Origin: Halobium salinum
GTDB lineage: Archaea > Halobacteriota > Halobacteria > Halobacteriales > Haloferacaceae
Direction of reading: 5' to 3'
NCBI RefSeq assembly: GCF_026586625.1
Contig: NZ_JAODIW010000005.1
Span: 62,001-126,000 of the forward strand
Length of the DNA stretch: 64,000 nt
The translations under genes were made by a program, and so were the position numbers. Shown here in pieces: positions 17,043 to 26,116 of the stretch. Position 1 is the first letter of the stretch. The number at the start of each line of letters is the position of its first letter. The notes beneath the pieces are model-generated. The model was not told where the DNA came from and made no database searches. It was given only the letters and a program-made list of their open reading frames with translations.

Positions 17043-18149
17043 TCACCAGGAGGTTATCTCGACGTCCCTGAGCGGCCGCTCCAGCGGCACTTCGACGTGG
17101 CCGCCGGTGTACTCCGAGAGGTAGAAGCCGACGATTATCTCGAGCGAGCGGGTCGCCTCCTCGCCGGTCGAGGGGTTGTCGGCGTCGTCGTCGAGCATCG
17201 ACTCGATGTGGCGGGCAGCGTTCGGGAACGCCCGTCGGTAGTCCTCCTCCCACGTCCACGCCCCGTCGATTCCGGGGAGCGACTGCTCGACGTGGTCGCC
17301 GTCCTCCAACGACCAGTAGCGCCACTCGCCGTCGTCGTTGTTCATGTACAGCTTCCCCGCGGAGCCGACGAACTGGAACGTCATCGAGGAGTCCGCGCGG
17401 GGGATGGTGCAGTCGACGGTCGCGAACGTCCCGTCGTCCATCACGACGAACCCGCCGCCGCCGGCGTCGTCGACGCTCCGCGTCGCCGACAGCGACTCCG
17501 CCGCCTCGTTCTCGCCGGTGACGTGACCCGCCACACGCGACGCGCGGGCGTCGAGCAGGTAGACGAGCGTGTCGAGGAGGTGCGTCGAGTTGCGCAGCAG
17601 CTCCATCCGGAACTGGGCGGTCACCGAGTGCATCTCGCCCAGCAAGTCCTCCTCCTGGACGAGCTCTCTGAGCCGGCGGAGTTTGTCCGTGAACCGAAAC
17701 GAGTGGTTGACCACGAGTTCGACGCCGCGCTCCTCACAGACCCGACACATCTCCTCGGCGTCGGAGACGGCCGAGGCGATGGGTTTCTCACACCATATGA
17801 CTTCGGGGGGGTTCTCCGCCCGCGCCGCGTCGAGCACGTGTTCGTGGTGGAGGTAGGAGGGGGTACAGACCGAGACGACATCGAGGTCCTCGGCGGCGAG
17901 CATCTCCCGGTGGTCCTCGTACAGCCCCGACTCGGGGAGCCCCCACGCGTCGCCGAACGTCTCCAGCTTCTCGCCGTCGACGTCGGCGACGGCGACGAGT
18001 TCGATTCCCTCCGCCGCCTCGAACCCGCCGGCGTGGCTGGCCTCGAAGCGCTTCGTTCCGATGTCCGCGGCGTCGTGCATGCCGAGGATGCCGAGCCCGG
18101 CGATGCCGCCCGCACCGACGATGCCCGCCCTGTAGGTCGGTTCGCTCAT
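17043..18149 (-). CDS. Gfo/Idh/MocA-family oxidoreductase
   Basis: A 368-residue NAD(P)-dependent sugar/polyol oxidoreductase. The Rossmann loop is GIVGAGGIAGLGILG near the N-terminus, and the family signature CEKPIAS is at about residues 129-135. The C-terminal half has the usual alpha/beta substrate domain. ATG 18149 lies 11 bp after the stop of the enolase-superfamily gene at 18161, so the two are co-transcribed. It may form the aldonate or oxidise a cyclic sugar upstream of that dehydratase. Substrate unknown. Confidence 0.86.
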   Translation of the reverse strand: MSEPTYRAGIVGAGGIAGLGILGMHDAADIGTKRFEASHAGGFEAAEGIELVAVADVDGEKLETFGDAWGLPESGLYEDHREMLAAEDLDVVSVCTPSYLHHEHVLDAARAENPPEVIWCEKPIASAVSDAEEMCRVCEERGVELVVNHSFRFTDKLRRLRELVQEEDLLGEMHSVTAQFRMELLRNSTHLLDTLVYLLDARASRVAGHVTGENEAAESLSATRSVDDAGGGGFVVMDDGTFATVDCTIPRADSSMTFQFVGSAGKLYMNNDDGEWRYWSLEDGDHVEQSLPGIDGAWTWEEDYRRAFPNAARHIESMLDDDADNPSTGEEATRSLEIIVGFYLSEYTGGHVEVPLERPLRDVEITSW

Positions 18150-18160
18150 GCGTGCTCACC

Positions 18161-19336
18161 TCACTCGTAGACGTGGACGCTGCCGGTGGCGTTCTCCTCG
18201 ATGTACTCCCAGTCGTAGTCGACGCCGAGGCCCGGCCCGTCGGGGACCGGCACCGTCCCCTCGTCGTCGATGGCGTCGATCATGTCCGAGTAGCCGCCGC
18301 GGTAGACGGGTGGCTGAGTGTTCGGGCAGTCGGGGTGGACCAAGGCGAGTTCGTAGTAGTTCGCGTTCCGGGTCGCGGCGATGCAGTGGCGCTGGGCCGG
18401 CCCTGGAGCGTGGAACTCCACGTCGAGGCCGAACGCCTCGGTCATGCGCGCGACCTTCATCGCGCCGGTGATACCCGCGTCGTACTCGGGGTCGGCGCGG
18501 ACGAAGTCGGTGGCGTCGTTGGCGACGAAGTCGGCGTGGGGTTCGAGTCCCCGGACGTGCTCGGTCTGGAGAATCGGCGTGTCGAGCTGTTCCCGGAGCT
18601 TGCGGTGGCCGTGCTGGGAGATGCCGCCGTCGCGGTAGGGGTCCTCGTACCAGAAGAACCCCTGTTCGTCACACGCGCGACCCACGGTCAGCGCGTCGCC
18701 GAACGTCTCGTACTCGCAGGCGGGGTCGAGCATCAGGTCCATCTCGTCGCCGACGGCCTCGCCGACGGCGTGGACCGCCGCCACCTCCCGGGAGACATCG
18801 CGGGCGTCGTCGCCGCCGCCCCAGCCGTGGATCTTGAACCCGCCGTACCCCATCTCCAAACAGTCCTCCGCGAAGTCGGCGAACGCCTCGGGGGAGTCGA
18901 GTCCGCCCGCGTCGTCGCCGTGGTACGTCGACGCGTACGCGGGGATGCGCTCGCGGTAGGTGCCGAGCAGTTCGTGGATGGGCGCGTCGTAGTACTTCCC
19001 CGCGAAGTCCCACAGCGCGATGTCGACGGGGCCCATCCCCATCCGGTCGTACTTCCGGAGGGCACGTTTGATTTCGCTCCAGTGGCGCTCCCGGTGGAGC
19101 GGGTTCCGACCGATCAAGTAGTCGGCGAACGTGTTGATCTGGGCGGCCGCCGGGGAGTTCCCGCCGACGTACTCCCCGGTTATCCCCTCGTCCGTGTGAA
19201 TCTGCAGGGCGAACAGTTTCCGCGTCGTGGTCTCGCCGGGGGCGTACACGAGGTTGAACCCGTGCTCGTCCGTCCCGACGTCCTCCAGCGGGTACTCGAA
19301 CTCCGTACTCTCGATGCGCGTAATCTCCGGGCCCAT
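18161..19336 (-). CDS. Enolase-superfamily sugar-acid dehydratase, K-x-H type
   Basis: A 391-residue MR/MLE-family protein. Metal-ligand strands read LMLDPACEY, FWYEDPYRD and LQTEHVRG, and a distal His lies in VEFHAPGPAQ. The Lys strand is FKIHGWGGG, so the second Lys of the usual K-x-K is His. It closely resembles the protein at 62742 (shared ERHWSE, KRALR, HELLGTY and YASTY segments), so the two are a paralogous pair. A longer open frame runs to 19528, but ATG 19336 has a minus-strand TATA-like box (TTTTATCA, 19358-19365) at leaderless distance. It is first in an operon with the Gfo/Idh gene. Confidence 0.85.
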   Translation of the reverse strand: MGPEITRIESTEFEYPLEDVGTDEHGFNLVYAPGETTTRKLFALQIHTDEGITGEYVGGNSPAAAQINTFADYLIGRNPLHRERHWSEIKRALRKYDRMGMGPVDIALWDFAGKYYDAPIHELLGTYRERIPAYASTYHGDDAGGLDSPEAFADFAEDCLEMGYGGFKIHGWGGGDDARDVSREVAAVHAVGEAVGDEMDLMLDPACEYETFGDALTVGRACDEQGFFWYEDPYRDGGISQHGHRKLREQLDTPILQTEHVRGLEPHADFVANDATDFVRADPEYDAGITGAMKVARMTEAFGLDVEFHAPGPAQRHCIAATRNANYYELALVHPDCPNTQPPVYRGGYSDMIDAIDDEGTVPVPDGPGLGVDYDWEYIEENATGSVHVYE

Positions 19337-19879
19337 GTGTGGGCCTCTACGGCACGCCTGATAAAATGTGGAGGTCAGCGACGCCTGGGTGCTGCTCCGG
19401 GCCGGGACGCCGAACGCTCGGAACCGCCGTCTCGCCGGTCGGGAGGCCTGAACGACGGGGTTCCACGGCGCTTCTCCGGCGGGGCTCGTTGCATCACACG
19501 AAAACCGGGCGCCTTTCGTCGAATTCACCGGTTATTTCGCACTCTGCCGTCGAATCAGCCTCCCACTCCGACGCACATCGTTCAGCCAGGATGAACAGCG
19601 TTTGTGATTCGACCGGCGTGCCATGCGGCCACACGCATCACGGACCTCGGTCGACCCTCGGCGTATAACAGGCATATGTTCGTTATTCTCGACGCTGATT
19701 TGTCAGTATTGACTCTTTCGGCCGTCGGCCGGCCGTTCATCCTAGCTGAACACATGTTCATGCGGTCGATTCCAGAGAAGCACGGCGTTTCAGCCCCGAG
19801 TTCGTGGGCCACGGTATCGTGAGTCGTGCGACAGAGCCGAACGGTGACGGGAGCGCGCGAAAAAAGTGGATTCGGGCGA
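19337..19879. other. Intergenic region of 543 bp, no gene seen
   Basis: The left end holds the promoter of the dehydratase at 18161. The rest is less GC-biased than the coding DNA and holds only short open frames (for example one of about 48 codons from 19676) with no motif. A 14-bp palindrome TGAACACATGTTCA lies at 19747-19760. It may be decayed sequence or hold an untranslated RNA; nothing decides. Confidence 0.5.
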
Positions 19880-20746
19880 TTAGACGGTGACGACCGGGTT
19901 CTCGAGTCGGCCGATGCCGTCGACGTCGATGGCGACGAGGTCACCCGGTCGGAGCGTGAACTCCTCGGAGGGGACGAGCGAGGTGCCGGTCAACAGCACC
20001 GCCAGTTCGGGCACGGCGTTGTGGCGCGTGTAGTAGGAGGCGAGTTCCTCACAGCTTCGCACCATCTCGCCGGTGGAGGTGGACTCGTCGTACATCGTCT
20101 CGCCGTCGCGCGTGATGGTCATCGACATCCCGAGGTCGTGCGGGTCGTCCACGGCGTCGGCGGAGACGATACCCGGGCCGACTGCACAACAGCGGTCGTA
20201 TATCTTGGCCTGCGGGAGGTACAACGCGTTCTCACCTTCGATGGACCGGCTGCTCACGTCGTTGCCGACCGTGTAGCCGACGACCTCCCCGCCGTACAGC
20301 ACCATCGCCAACTCGGGTTCGGGCACGTCCCAGTCGGAGTCCTCGCGGACGCCGATGGCCTCCCCTGGACCCACGGTCCGCCCGGCGGTGGCCTTGAAGA
20401 ATATCTCCGGCCGGTCGCCCTCGTACACGTCGAGATACATCTCGGGCATGCCGCTCTCGGCCTCGCGAGCCTGCTCGCTTATCTCGTAGGTGACGCCCGC
20501 CGCCCACACCTCGTCGGGGTCGAGCGGCCGCCTGGCGTCTTCGAGCGCCGCCGTCCCGACCGTCGGCGCCCGGTCGAGCAGGCGCTCGGTCACCGCGTCG
20601 ATCGAGTCGCCGGCGATGGACGCGGCGGCAGCGAGGTCCCGGAACGAGCCGACGCTCCGGTTCGCTGCGGTCAGGTCGTACGCGAGGTCGCCTTCCTGGA
20701 CGGCGAGGCGGTCGCCGTCCTCGCCGCGGATGCGAAAGTATCGCAT
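19880..20746 (-). CDS. FAH-family hydrolase (second copy, longer form)
   Basis: A 288-residue FAH protein. An N-terminal domain of about 95 residues (MRYFRIRGEDGDRLAVQEGD onward) precedes the catalytic fold at VWAAGVTYEISEQA. Metal ligands are in VPEPELAMVLYG and VGNDVSSRSIEGEN. It differs from the other two copies here by the GVTY entry motif and by the conserved PEIFFKA stretch, a form seen in proteins annotated as 2-hydroxyhepta-2,4-diene-1,7-dioate isomerase-like. ATG 20746 fits a minus-strand TATA-like box at 20771-20778. It is divergent from the DUF2088 gene. Confidence 0.84.
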   Translation of the reverse strand: MRYFRIRGEDGDRLAVQEGDLAYDLTAANRSVGSFRDLAAAASIAGDSIDAVTERLLDRAPTVGTAALEDARRPLDPDEVWAAGVTYEISEQAREAESGMPEMYLDVYEGDRPEIFFKATAGRTVGPGEAIGVREDSDWDVPEPELAMVLYGGEVVGYTVGNDVSSRSIEGENALYLPQAKIYDRCCAVGPGIVSADAVDDPHDLGMSMTITRDGETMYDESTSTGEMVRSCEELASYYTRHNAVPELAVLLTGTSLVPSEEFTLRPGDLVAIDVDGIGRLENPVVTV

Positions 20747-20823
20747 ACCATCTACGGCCGAGGCCCCGCGTAAATAGTTTTCTTCGTCCCCACCGAGGGG
20801 ACGGAGCCGGGAGCGGGGTGCAG

Positions 20824-20830
20824 ATTTATG
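20824..20830 (+). promoter_or_regulatory. TATA-like box for DUF2088 gene
   Basis: ATTTATG lies about 30 bp upstream of ATG 20858 and supports that start for a leaderless transcript. Confidence 0.5.
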
Positions 20831-20857
20831 TGGGTGCCCGTGACATGGGGTAGACAC

Positions 20858-22210
20858 ATGCACGAACCGGCAGCGCCGACAGTCACCCCCGTCTCCGAGG
20901 CGACGGTCCTCGACGCCTGCGGCGGGCGGGACCTCCCGCGGCTGGGGACCGTCGAACAGCAGTGGGAGACGGACCCCATCCCGGAGGCGGCGATTCCCGA
21001 GCGCGCGGCCGCGGCGGTCGACGCCCTCGCGCTCGACGACGTGCCCGACGGCGGCAGCGTCGCGGTCGGCGTCGGGAGCCGGGGAATCACGAACCTCCCG
21101 GCCATCGTCGCCGGCGTCGTCGGCGAACTCGACGCGCGGGGGTACGAGCCGTTCGTCGTCCCCGCGATGGGGAGTCACGGGGGCGCGACCGCCGAGGGCC
21201 AACGCGCGAAGCTCGAAGCACTCGGCGTGACCGCCGAGCGGGTCGGCTGTCCGATTCGCCCGACGATGGAGACCGTGACCGTCGGGACGACCTCCGAGCG
21301 CGGAATCGACGTCGCCCTCGACGCCAACGCGGCGGCCGCCGACGCCATCGTCCCCATCAACCGCGTGAAACAGCACACCGACTTCGAGGGGCGCGTCGAG
21401 AGCGGCCTCTCGAAGATGCTCGTCATCGGCCTCGGGAAGCAGCGCGGCGCCAAGACGGCCCACGAGTGGGCCATCGACTGGAGCTTCCGGCGGATGATCC
21501 CGGAGATCGCCTCCCTGATCGTCGAGGAGGCGCCCGTCGTCGGGGGGGTCGCCCTCGTCGAGGACCAGCGCGACGACACCGCCGTCGTCGAGGGAGTTCC
21601 CCCGTCGGGCTTTCTCGACCGCGAGGCCGAACTGCTGGAGACCGCCCGTGAACTTCTCCCCACGCTCCCCTTCGACGACGTGGACGTGCTCGTCGTCGAC
21701 CGGATGGGGAAGGATATCAGCGGCTCGGGGATGGATACGAACGTCATCGGGCGGCGGGTGTACGGGCTCAACGAGCCGCCGCCGGAGCGCCCGGATATCA
21801 AGCGAATCTACGTCCGGACGCTCACCGAGCCCTCCCACGGTAACGCCGCGGCGCTGGGACTCGCGGACTTCGTCGGCGCCGACCTGCTCGCCGACCTCGA
21901 CCTCTCGAAGACCGTCATCAACGGGCTCACCGCGAGCACCCCGCGCGGGATGCGCGTCCCGCCGCCCGTCGAGACCGACCGGGCGGGGCTCGTGGCCGCG
22001 CTCTCGACCGTCGGCGTCACCCCGACGGAGGAACTGCGGGTGCTCCGCATCACCGACACGATGCGTCTCGAGCGCGTGTACGCCTCCGGGGCGCTGGTCG
22101 CGGAGGCACGCGAACGCGACGACCTCCGCGTCGTTTCCGAACCCGAACCCGTCGACTTCGACGACGACGGGTCGTTCGCAGCGCCCTCGCCCGTCGACCC
22201 GGAGCACTGA
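20858..22210 (+). CDS. DUF2088/LarA-like protein (lactate racemase N-terminal domain family)
   Basis: A 450-residue protein related to the N-terminal domain of nickel-dependent lactate racemase LarA. Recognisable segments are VAVGVGSRGITNLP, PAMGSHGGATAEGQ and INRVKQHTDFEGRVESGLSK, then GLGKQRGAKTAHEWAID. No larB, larC or larE gene for the nickel-pincer cofactor is seen in the window, so racemase activity is uncertain. I start at ATG 20858 (MHEPAAP), 30 bp after a TTTATG box, not at 20828. The Ldh2-type dehydrogenase gene follows in the same direction, which hints at hydroxyacid metabolism. A paralogue lies at 45553. Confidence 0.78.
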   Translation: MHEPAAPTVTPVSEATVLDACGGRDLPRLGTVEQQWETDPIPEAAIPERAAAAVDALALDDVPDGGSVAVGVGSRGITNLPAIVAGVVGELDARGYEPFVVPAMGSHGGATAEGQRAKLEALGVTAERVGCPIRPTMETVTVGTTSERGIDVALDANAAAADAIVPINRVKQHTDFEGRVESGLSKMLVIGLGKQRGAKTAHEWAIDWSFRRMIPEIASLIVEEAPVVGGVALVEDQRDDTAVVEGVPPSGFLDREAELLETARELLPTLPFDDVDVLVVDRMGKDISGSGMDTNVIGRRVYGLNEPPPERPDIKRIYVRTLTEPSHGNAAALGLADFVGADLLADLDLSKTVINGLTASTPRGMRVPPPVETDRAGLVAALSTVGVTPTEELRVLRITDTMRLERVYASGALVAEARERDDLRVVSEPEPVDFDDDGSFAAPSPVDPEH

Positions 22211-22306
22211 CCCGGGGGCCTCCACCTCACCCAACCCCATCACTCGACGAACGCGGCGTACAGCGCGACGGACCACCCTCCACCGACTACCACACCGACA
22301 CTTCCA

Positions 22307-23368
22307 ATGGCAGACGAACCCACCGACGGCGTCGTCGTCGACGCCGACTCGCTCGAACAGTTCACCGCCGACGTGCTCCGCGGGGCCGGTCTCGCGTCGG
22401 ACGCGGCGGACACCGTCGCCGACACGCTCGTCGACGCCAACCTCCGCGGCGTCGACACCCACGGCGTCGTCCGGCTCGAACCGTACGCCGACCGGCTGGA
22501 GGCCGGCGGCATCGCCCGCAATCCCGACGTCTCCGTGTCGGACTCCCGCGCCGGGGCGGCCGTCGTCGACGCCGACGACGGGCCCGGCCAGGTCGCGACG
22601 CTCCGGGCCACCGACGAGGCGGTCGACCGCGCCGCCGACGCGGGCGCCGCCTTCGTCGGAGTGCGCAACAGCAACCACTACGGTACGGCCTCCTACTACA
22701 CGAACCACGCCGCGGACCGTGGGTGTATCGGCATTTGCATGACTCACTCCGGGCCGAACGTCGCCCCGTTCGGCGGCGCGGACCCCTTCTTCGGCACGAA
22801 CCCGCTCTCGATATCCATCCCCCGCGAAGAGGGGTTCCACGTCACCCTCGACATGGCGACGAGCGTCGTCGCGAAGGGCGCCGTCATCCTCGCGGAGGAG
22901 GAGGGGGAGTCCATCCCGGAGGAGTGGGCGCTCGACGAGTCCGGCGAGCCGACGACGGACCCCGGGGAGTTCCACGCGCTCCGGCCCGTCGGCGGGCCGA
23001 AGGGGTACGGGCTCGCGTTCGTCATCGACGCACTCTGCGGGGCGCTGCTCGACACCGCCGTCGGCGAGGACGTAGCGACGCTGTACGACGACGAGTCGGA
23101 GCCCCAGGGCATCGGCCACATGGTCGCCGCCGTCGACGTCGAGGCGTTCGCCGAGCGCGACGGGTACGAACGCCGCATCGGCTCGCTCGTCGACCAGCTC
23201 TCCGCGGCGCGACCGGCCGAGGGGTTCGACGAGGTACTCCTCCCCGGCGAACCCGAAGCACGGACCCGTGAGGAACGATTGGCGGAGGGCATCCCGCTCG
23301 GTAGCGGCGTAGTGGAGACACTCCAGTCACTGGGTGACCGATACGACGTTCCACACACAATCCACTGA
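22307..23368 (+). CDS. Malate/L-lactate (Ldh2/YiaK-type) dehydrogenase
   Basis: A 353-residue protein of the NAD(P)-dependent malate/L-lactate/ureidoglycolate/2,3-diketogulonate reductase family. Characteristic segments are RGVDTHGVVRL (about 46-56, catalytic His), NSNHYGTASYY (about 122-132), FGTNPLSISIP and VGGPKGYGLAFVIDALCG. It interconverts a 2-hydroxy and a 2-keto acid in the cytoplasm. Lactate, malate or a sugar-derived hydroxyacid are all possible. If the FAH enzymes here release lactate from deoxy-sugar intermediates, this is a logical consumer. It lies 96 bp after the DUF2088 gene and 81 bp before the ABC binding protein. Confidence 0.86.
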   Translation: MADEPTDGVVVDADSLEQFTADVLRGAGLASDAADTVADTLVDANLRGVDTHGVVRLEPYADRLEAGGIARNPDVSVSDSRAGAAVVDADDGPGQVATLRATDEAVDRAADAGAAFVGVRNSNHYGTASYYTNHAADRGCIGICMTHSGPNVAPFGGADPFFGTNPLSISIPREEGFHVTLDMATSVVAKGAVILAEEEGESIPEEWALDESGEPTTDPGEFHALRPVGGPKGYGLAFVIDALCGALLDTAVGEDVATLYDDESEPQGIGHMVAAVDVEAFAERDGYERRIGSLVDQLSAARPAEGFDEVLLPGEPEARTREERLAEGIPLGSGVVETLQSLGDRYDVPHTIH

Positions 23369-23390
23369 GAAAAACTAACTACTTTCTCAG
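23365..23390. promoter_or_regulatory. Inverted repeat at end of Ldh2-type gene
   Basis: CTGAGAAA (23365-23372) and TTTCTCAG (23383-23390) are a perfect 8-bp inverted repeat with a 10-nt spacer, overlapping the stop codon. It may be an operator for the downstream ABC operon or a 3'-end hairpin. Confidence 0.6.
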
Positions 23391-23415
23391 TTATTCTAAT
23401 ATGACACTGGCCCAA

Positions 23416-23443
23416 ACTTATATGTGACAGCATTGAGTCACAT
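23416..23443 (+). promoter_or_regulatory. TATA box and overlapping operator of first ABC transporter
   Basis: ACTTATAT (23416-23423) lies about 27-34 bp before ATG 23450. It overlaps ATGTGAC (23422-23428) paired with GTCACAT (23437-23443), a perfect 7-bp inverted repeat with 8-nt spacer covering the region between TATA box and transcription start. This geometry is expected of a repressor site. Confidence 0.75.
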
Positions 23444-23449
23444 GTTCTC

Positions 23450-25048
23450 ATGGCTCGTGATAGCGGAGACCGGGTCGATCGGAGAGAGTTACTAAAGTAC
23501 CTCGGCGTCGGCTCCCTCACCGCCGCGTCAGCCGGGTGTATGGGCGGGAGCCCGCCGGCAGGTGGTGGAGGCGGCGAAAACGGCTCCGGCGGAAACGCCT
23601 CCGGCGGTGGCGGTGGCGGCGGCGACGCCCTCGCTGCCGCGCAGGAGGTCGGGTTCGCGGACAACTGGAAGGACCGTCGGATGGCGTCGCTTGACGAGTG
23701 GCCCCTGGAGAAGCGCGAGCAGATCCCGCCGGAGGGAAAGCGCTCGGACGTGAAACCGTGGCGGAACTCCGGGGCAGTCAAGAGCGCCCCGTGGAGCCCA
23801 CCGGACGGGTGGGAGGAGACGCCCGCGGGGGACGTAGAGAAGCTTCAGATTCTCAACTTCGGGTCGCTCGACTACGACCCGGCGACGGTCGCCACGTACG
23901 CGATGTTCGAGGAGGCGACCGGAATCGAAATCGAACCGCTGGAAATCGTCGTCGACCAAGCCGTGTCGAAAGAGGCGGCGTTCCTCTCGGCGAACAAGGG
24001 TCAACCGCAGGGGTTCCTCGTGGTCACCGGCCAGTCGCTCACCTCGTTCGTCCAGAACGGCTACCTCCAGCAGGTCGACCCGGTGATGGGGGAGGAGGAG
24101 ATGTGGGACCCGTACCTCAGCCTCGCCGAGAACAACTTCCAGATCGACGGTCACACCTACCTCAGCCCGAACATCAACGAAGGGAGCCTCGTCCACACGC
24201 GACCGAAACTGATGCGCGAGAACGGAGTCGACGACGAGACGGTGCAGCGCATCCTCGACGGGGAGTACGACTGGAACGACATGGAGACTGTGATGGAGGC
24301 GTTCAAAGGGACTGGAATCGCCGGGTGGGCCTACCGCGGCGCCTCCCTCGTCTACACCGTGCGCGACTGGATGAAGATGTTCTACCAAGCGGGGGGCCAG
24401 ATCGTCGGCGACGACGGGACGGTGACCTTCAACTCCGAGGCAGGCATCGTCGCCCTGCAGAAGATGGTCGAATGGCGCGAGAAGGGGCTCGTCCCGAAGG
24501 AGGTCGTCAACTACACTCAGGGGGACCTCGCCGACGGGTTCCTGTCGGGGCAGATCGCAATGGTTCCCGTGTTCGGCGACCTCGTCCCGCGCGCGGTCGA
24601 ACAGCACGGGAAGGCGCCTAACTACCGCCCGACCGTCCAACCGAAGGGCGGCGAGTCGGCGCCGAACCCGAAACGACGAGGGATCGCGGCTCCGACCGGA
24701 TTCGGAATCAACGTCAACGCCGACGTCGGACACAAACTCGCGGCGATGCTGTACATGGACGCCCGCTGGAGTGTCCCCAGCGGCTGGTTCGAGTTCGTCG
24801 TCGAGGGGAACCAGACGTACGCGAAGGACGTGTACGACCAGGCCTCCGAGACGGACGCCGCGCTGTTCGCGGACGTCCGCGGTCGAGCCGTCGAGAACAA
24901 CGTCCAAGAGATCTACCCACAGTCGCGGACGATTCGCCAGACGCTGAGCGAGGAGCTCCAGACGGCGATTGCCGGCGACAAGTCGCCAGAGGAGGCACTG
25001 AATGCCGTTCAAGAGTTCGCGGACACGGTGCTCGGACAGAACGAATGA
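23450..25048 (+). CDS. Sugar ABC transporter substrate-binding lipoprotein (first system)
   Basis: A 532-residue extracellular binding protein. It has a twin-arginine signal (DRRELLKYLG, residues 10-19), lipobox SAGC with Cys30 and a Gly-rich linker to about residue 60. The bacterial family 1 solute-binding domain follows from about 125 (KLQILNFGSLDYDPATVATY). It would deliver a sugar or oligosaccharide to the two permeases encoded directly downstream. The region at 62-120 between linker and domain is unusually long and hydrophilic. It is first gene of a four-gene transport operon behind a promoter with an operator-like repeat. Confidence 0.88.
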   Translation: MARDSGDRVDRRELLKYLGVGSLTAASAGCMGGSPPAGGGGGENGSGGNASGGGGGGGDALAAAQEVGFADNWKDRRMASLDEWPLEKREQIPPEGKRSDVKPWRNSGAVKSAPWSPPDGWEETPAGDVEKLQILNFGSLDYDPATVATYAMFEEATGIEIEPLEIVVDQAVSKEAAFLSANKGQPQGFLVVTGQSLTSFVQNGYLQQVDPVMGEEEMWDPYLSLAENNFQIDGHTYLSPNINEGSLVHTRPKLMRENGVDDETVQRILDGEYDWNDMETVMEAFKGTGIAGWAYRGASLVYTVRDWMKMFYQAGGQIVGDDGTVTFNSEAGIVALQKMVEWREKGLVPKEVVNYTQGDLADGFLSGQIAMVPVFGDLVPRAVEQHGKAPNYRPTVQPKGGESAPNPKRRGIAAPTGFGINVNADVGHKLAAMLYMDARWSVPSGWFEFVVEGNQTYAKDVYDQASETDAALFADVRGRAVENNVQEIYPQSRTIRQTLSEELQTAIAGDKSPEEALNAVQEFADTVLGQNE

Positions 25049-25088
25049 TGCCCACTAAACACCCCACGCCTGTCCGGAGGAACTGACA

Positions 25089-26036
25089 ATGGCGACCGAC
25101 ACCCAGACCGGACCGGGAACCCACGGCTACAGCGACGGCCTCCGTGGCCGGGTCGCGAAAGCGGCGAACGAACACGTGGTCCTGACGATGATGGCCCCGG
25201 CGCTGCTCGTCATCCTGGCTATCTTCATCTACCCGGTGACGTACATGGTGTACCAGTCGTTCTTCCTCGCCGTCCCCGGCGTACCGCTGCGGTTCGTCGG
25301 CCTCGACAACTACGTCGAGATGCTGGGTTCCTCGTCGTTCTGGAGCTACTTCGGCCACACCATGTTCTACTCGTTCGGCTCGCTGTTCCTGACGGTGACG
25401 GGCGGGCTGACCATCGCGCTGGCGATCAACCACGTCCAGCGGGAGTATCTCCGGAACACGTACTCGACGGTGCTGATGTTCTCGTGGGCGATCCCGTTGG
25501 CTGTCGCGGCGCTGATCTGGAACTGGATTCTCCAGGGCGGCGAGTTCGGTCTGCTGAACATGGTACTGACCGACCTCGGAGTCCTCGACACCGGGTACGC
25601 CTGGCTCGCCGACCAGACCGCCGCGCTCGTCGTCGTGACGATGGTCGACGCCTGGGCGCGGTTCCCGTTCGCGATGATCGTGTTCCTCGCCGGACTGCAG
25701 TCGATCCCACAGCACATGTACGACGCCGGCGACGTCGACGGCGCGACGACCTTTCAGGCGTTCCGCAACATCACACTGCCGTACCTCCGTCCGTACTTTG
25801 CTATCGTAGGACTGATCACGTGGATGTTCGCGTTCCGCGCGTTCGCCGTGATCTATCCCATGACCCAGGGCGGTCCGGGGACGGCAACGACGACGCTGAG
25901 CATCTACATCTACAGACAGGGGATGGTGAACCTCCAGTTCGGCTACGCCTCGGCGGTGGCGACGTTCCTGGTCGGCATCACCGTGATCGTGGCCGCCTTC
26001 TACGTCACCGTCGTCCTGGAGCGGATCGAGGAGTGA
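25089..26036 (+). CDS. Sugar ABC transporter permease (MalF/UgpA-like, first system)
   Basis: A 315-residue membrane protein with six predicted spans. The ABC-interacting EAA-loop equivalent reads YDAGDVDGATTFQAF and continues into ITLPYLRP (about 214-236). The N-terminal about 30 residues are cytoplasmic. It pairs with the second permease at 26113 to form the heterodimeric channel of a CUT1-type importer. A 24-codon open frame lies between the two permease genes. Confidence 0.9.
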   Translation: MATDTQTGPGTHGYSDGLRGRVAKAANEHVVLTMMAPALLVILAIFIYPVTYMVYQSFFLAVPGVPLRFVGLDNYVEMLGSSSFWSYFGHTMFYSFGSLFLTVTGGLTIALAINHVQREYLRNTYSTVLMFSWAIPLAVAALIWNWILQGGEFGLLNMVLTDLGVLDTGYAWLADQTAALVVVTMVDAWARFPFAMIVFLAGLQSIPQHMYDAGDVDGATTFQAFRNITLPYLRPYFAIVGLITWMFAFRAFAVIYPMTQGGPGTATTTLSIYIYRQGMVNLQFGYASAVATFLVGITVIVAAFYVTVVLERIEE

Positions 26037-26041
26037 CCACC

Positions 26042-26116
26042 ATGAGACGAACACACCGACCCGACGAATTCGACCGGCACACCGACGAGGCGTTCCGTGG
26101 AGGCATCGCCCTATGA
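26042..26116 (+). CDS. Possible 24-residue coupling peptide between permease genes
   Basis: ATG 26042 begins five bases after the upstream permease stop and its TGA overlaps the ATG of the next permease (ATGA). The peptide is hydrophilic and charged (MRRTHRPDEF followed by DRHTDEAFRGGIAL). Overlap at both ends suggests it is translated to couple the two permease genes, or it may be a relic of a longer permease N-terminus. No homologue is recognised. Confidence 0.45.
   Translation: MRRTHRPDEFDRHTDEAFRGGIAL

Noticed and set aside
19747-19760. 14-bp palindrome TGAACACATGTTCA as an operator
   Set aside because: It lies about 130 bp inside the intergenic region from the nearest gene end and not near any start codon or TATA-like box, so no role can be supported.
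19880-23119. A continuous minus-strand open frame of over 1000 codons
   Set aside because: Only the segment 19880-20746 is a real gene (FAH family). The rest is antisense to the DUF2088 and Ldh2-type genes and is Arg/Val/Gly-rich shadow sequence typical of high-GC DNA.
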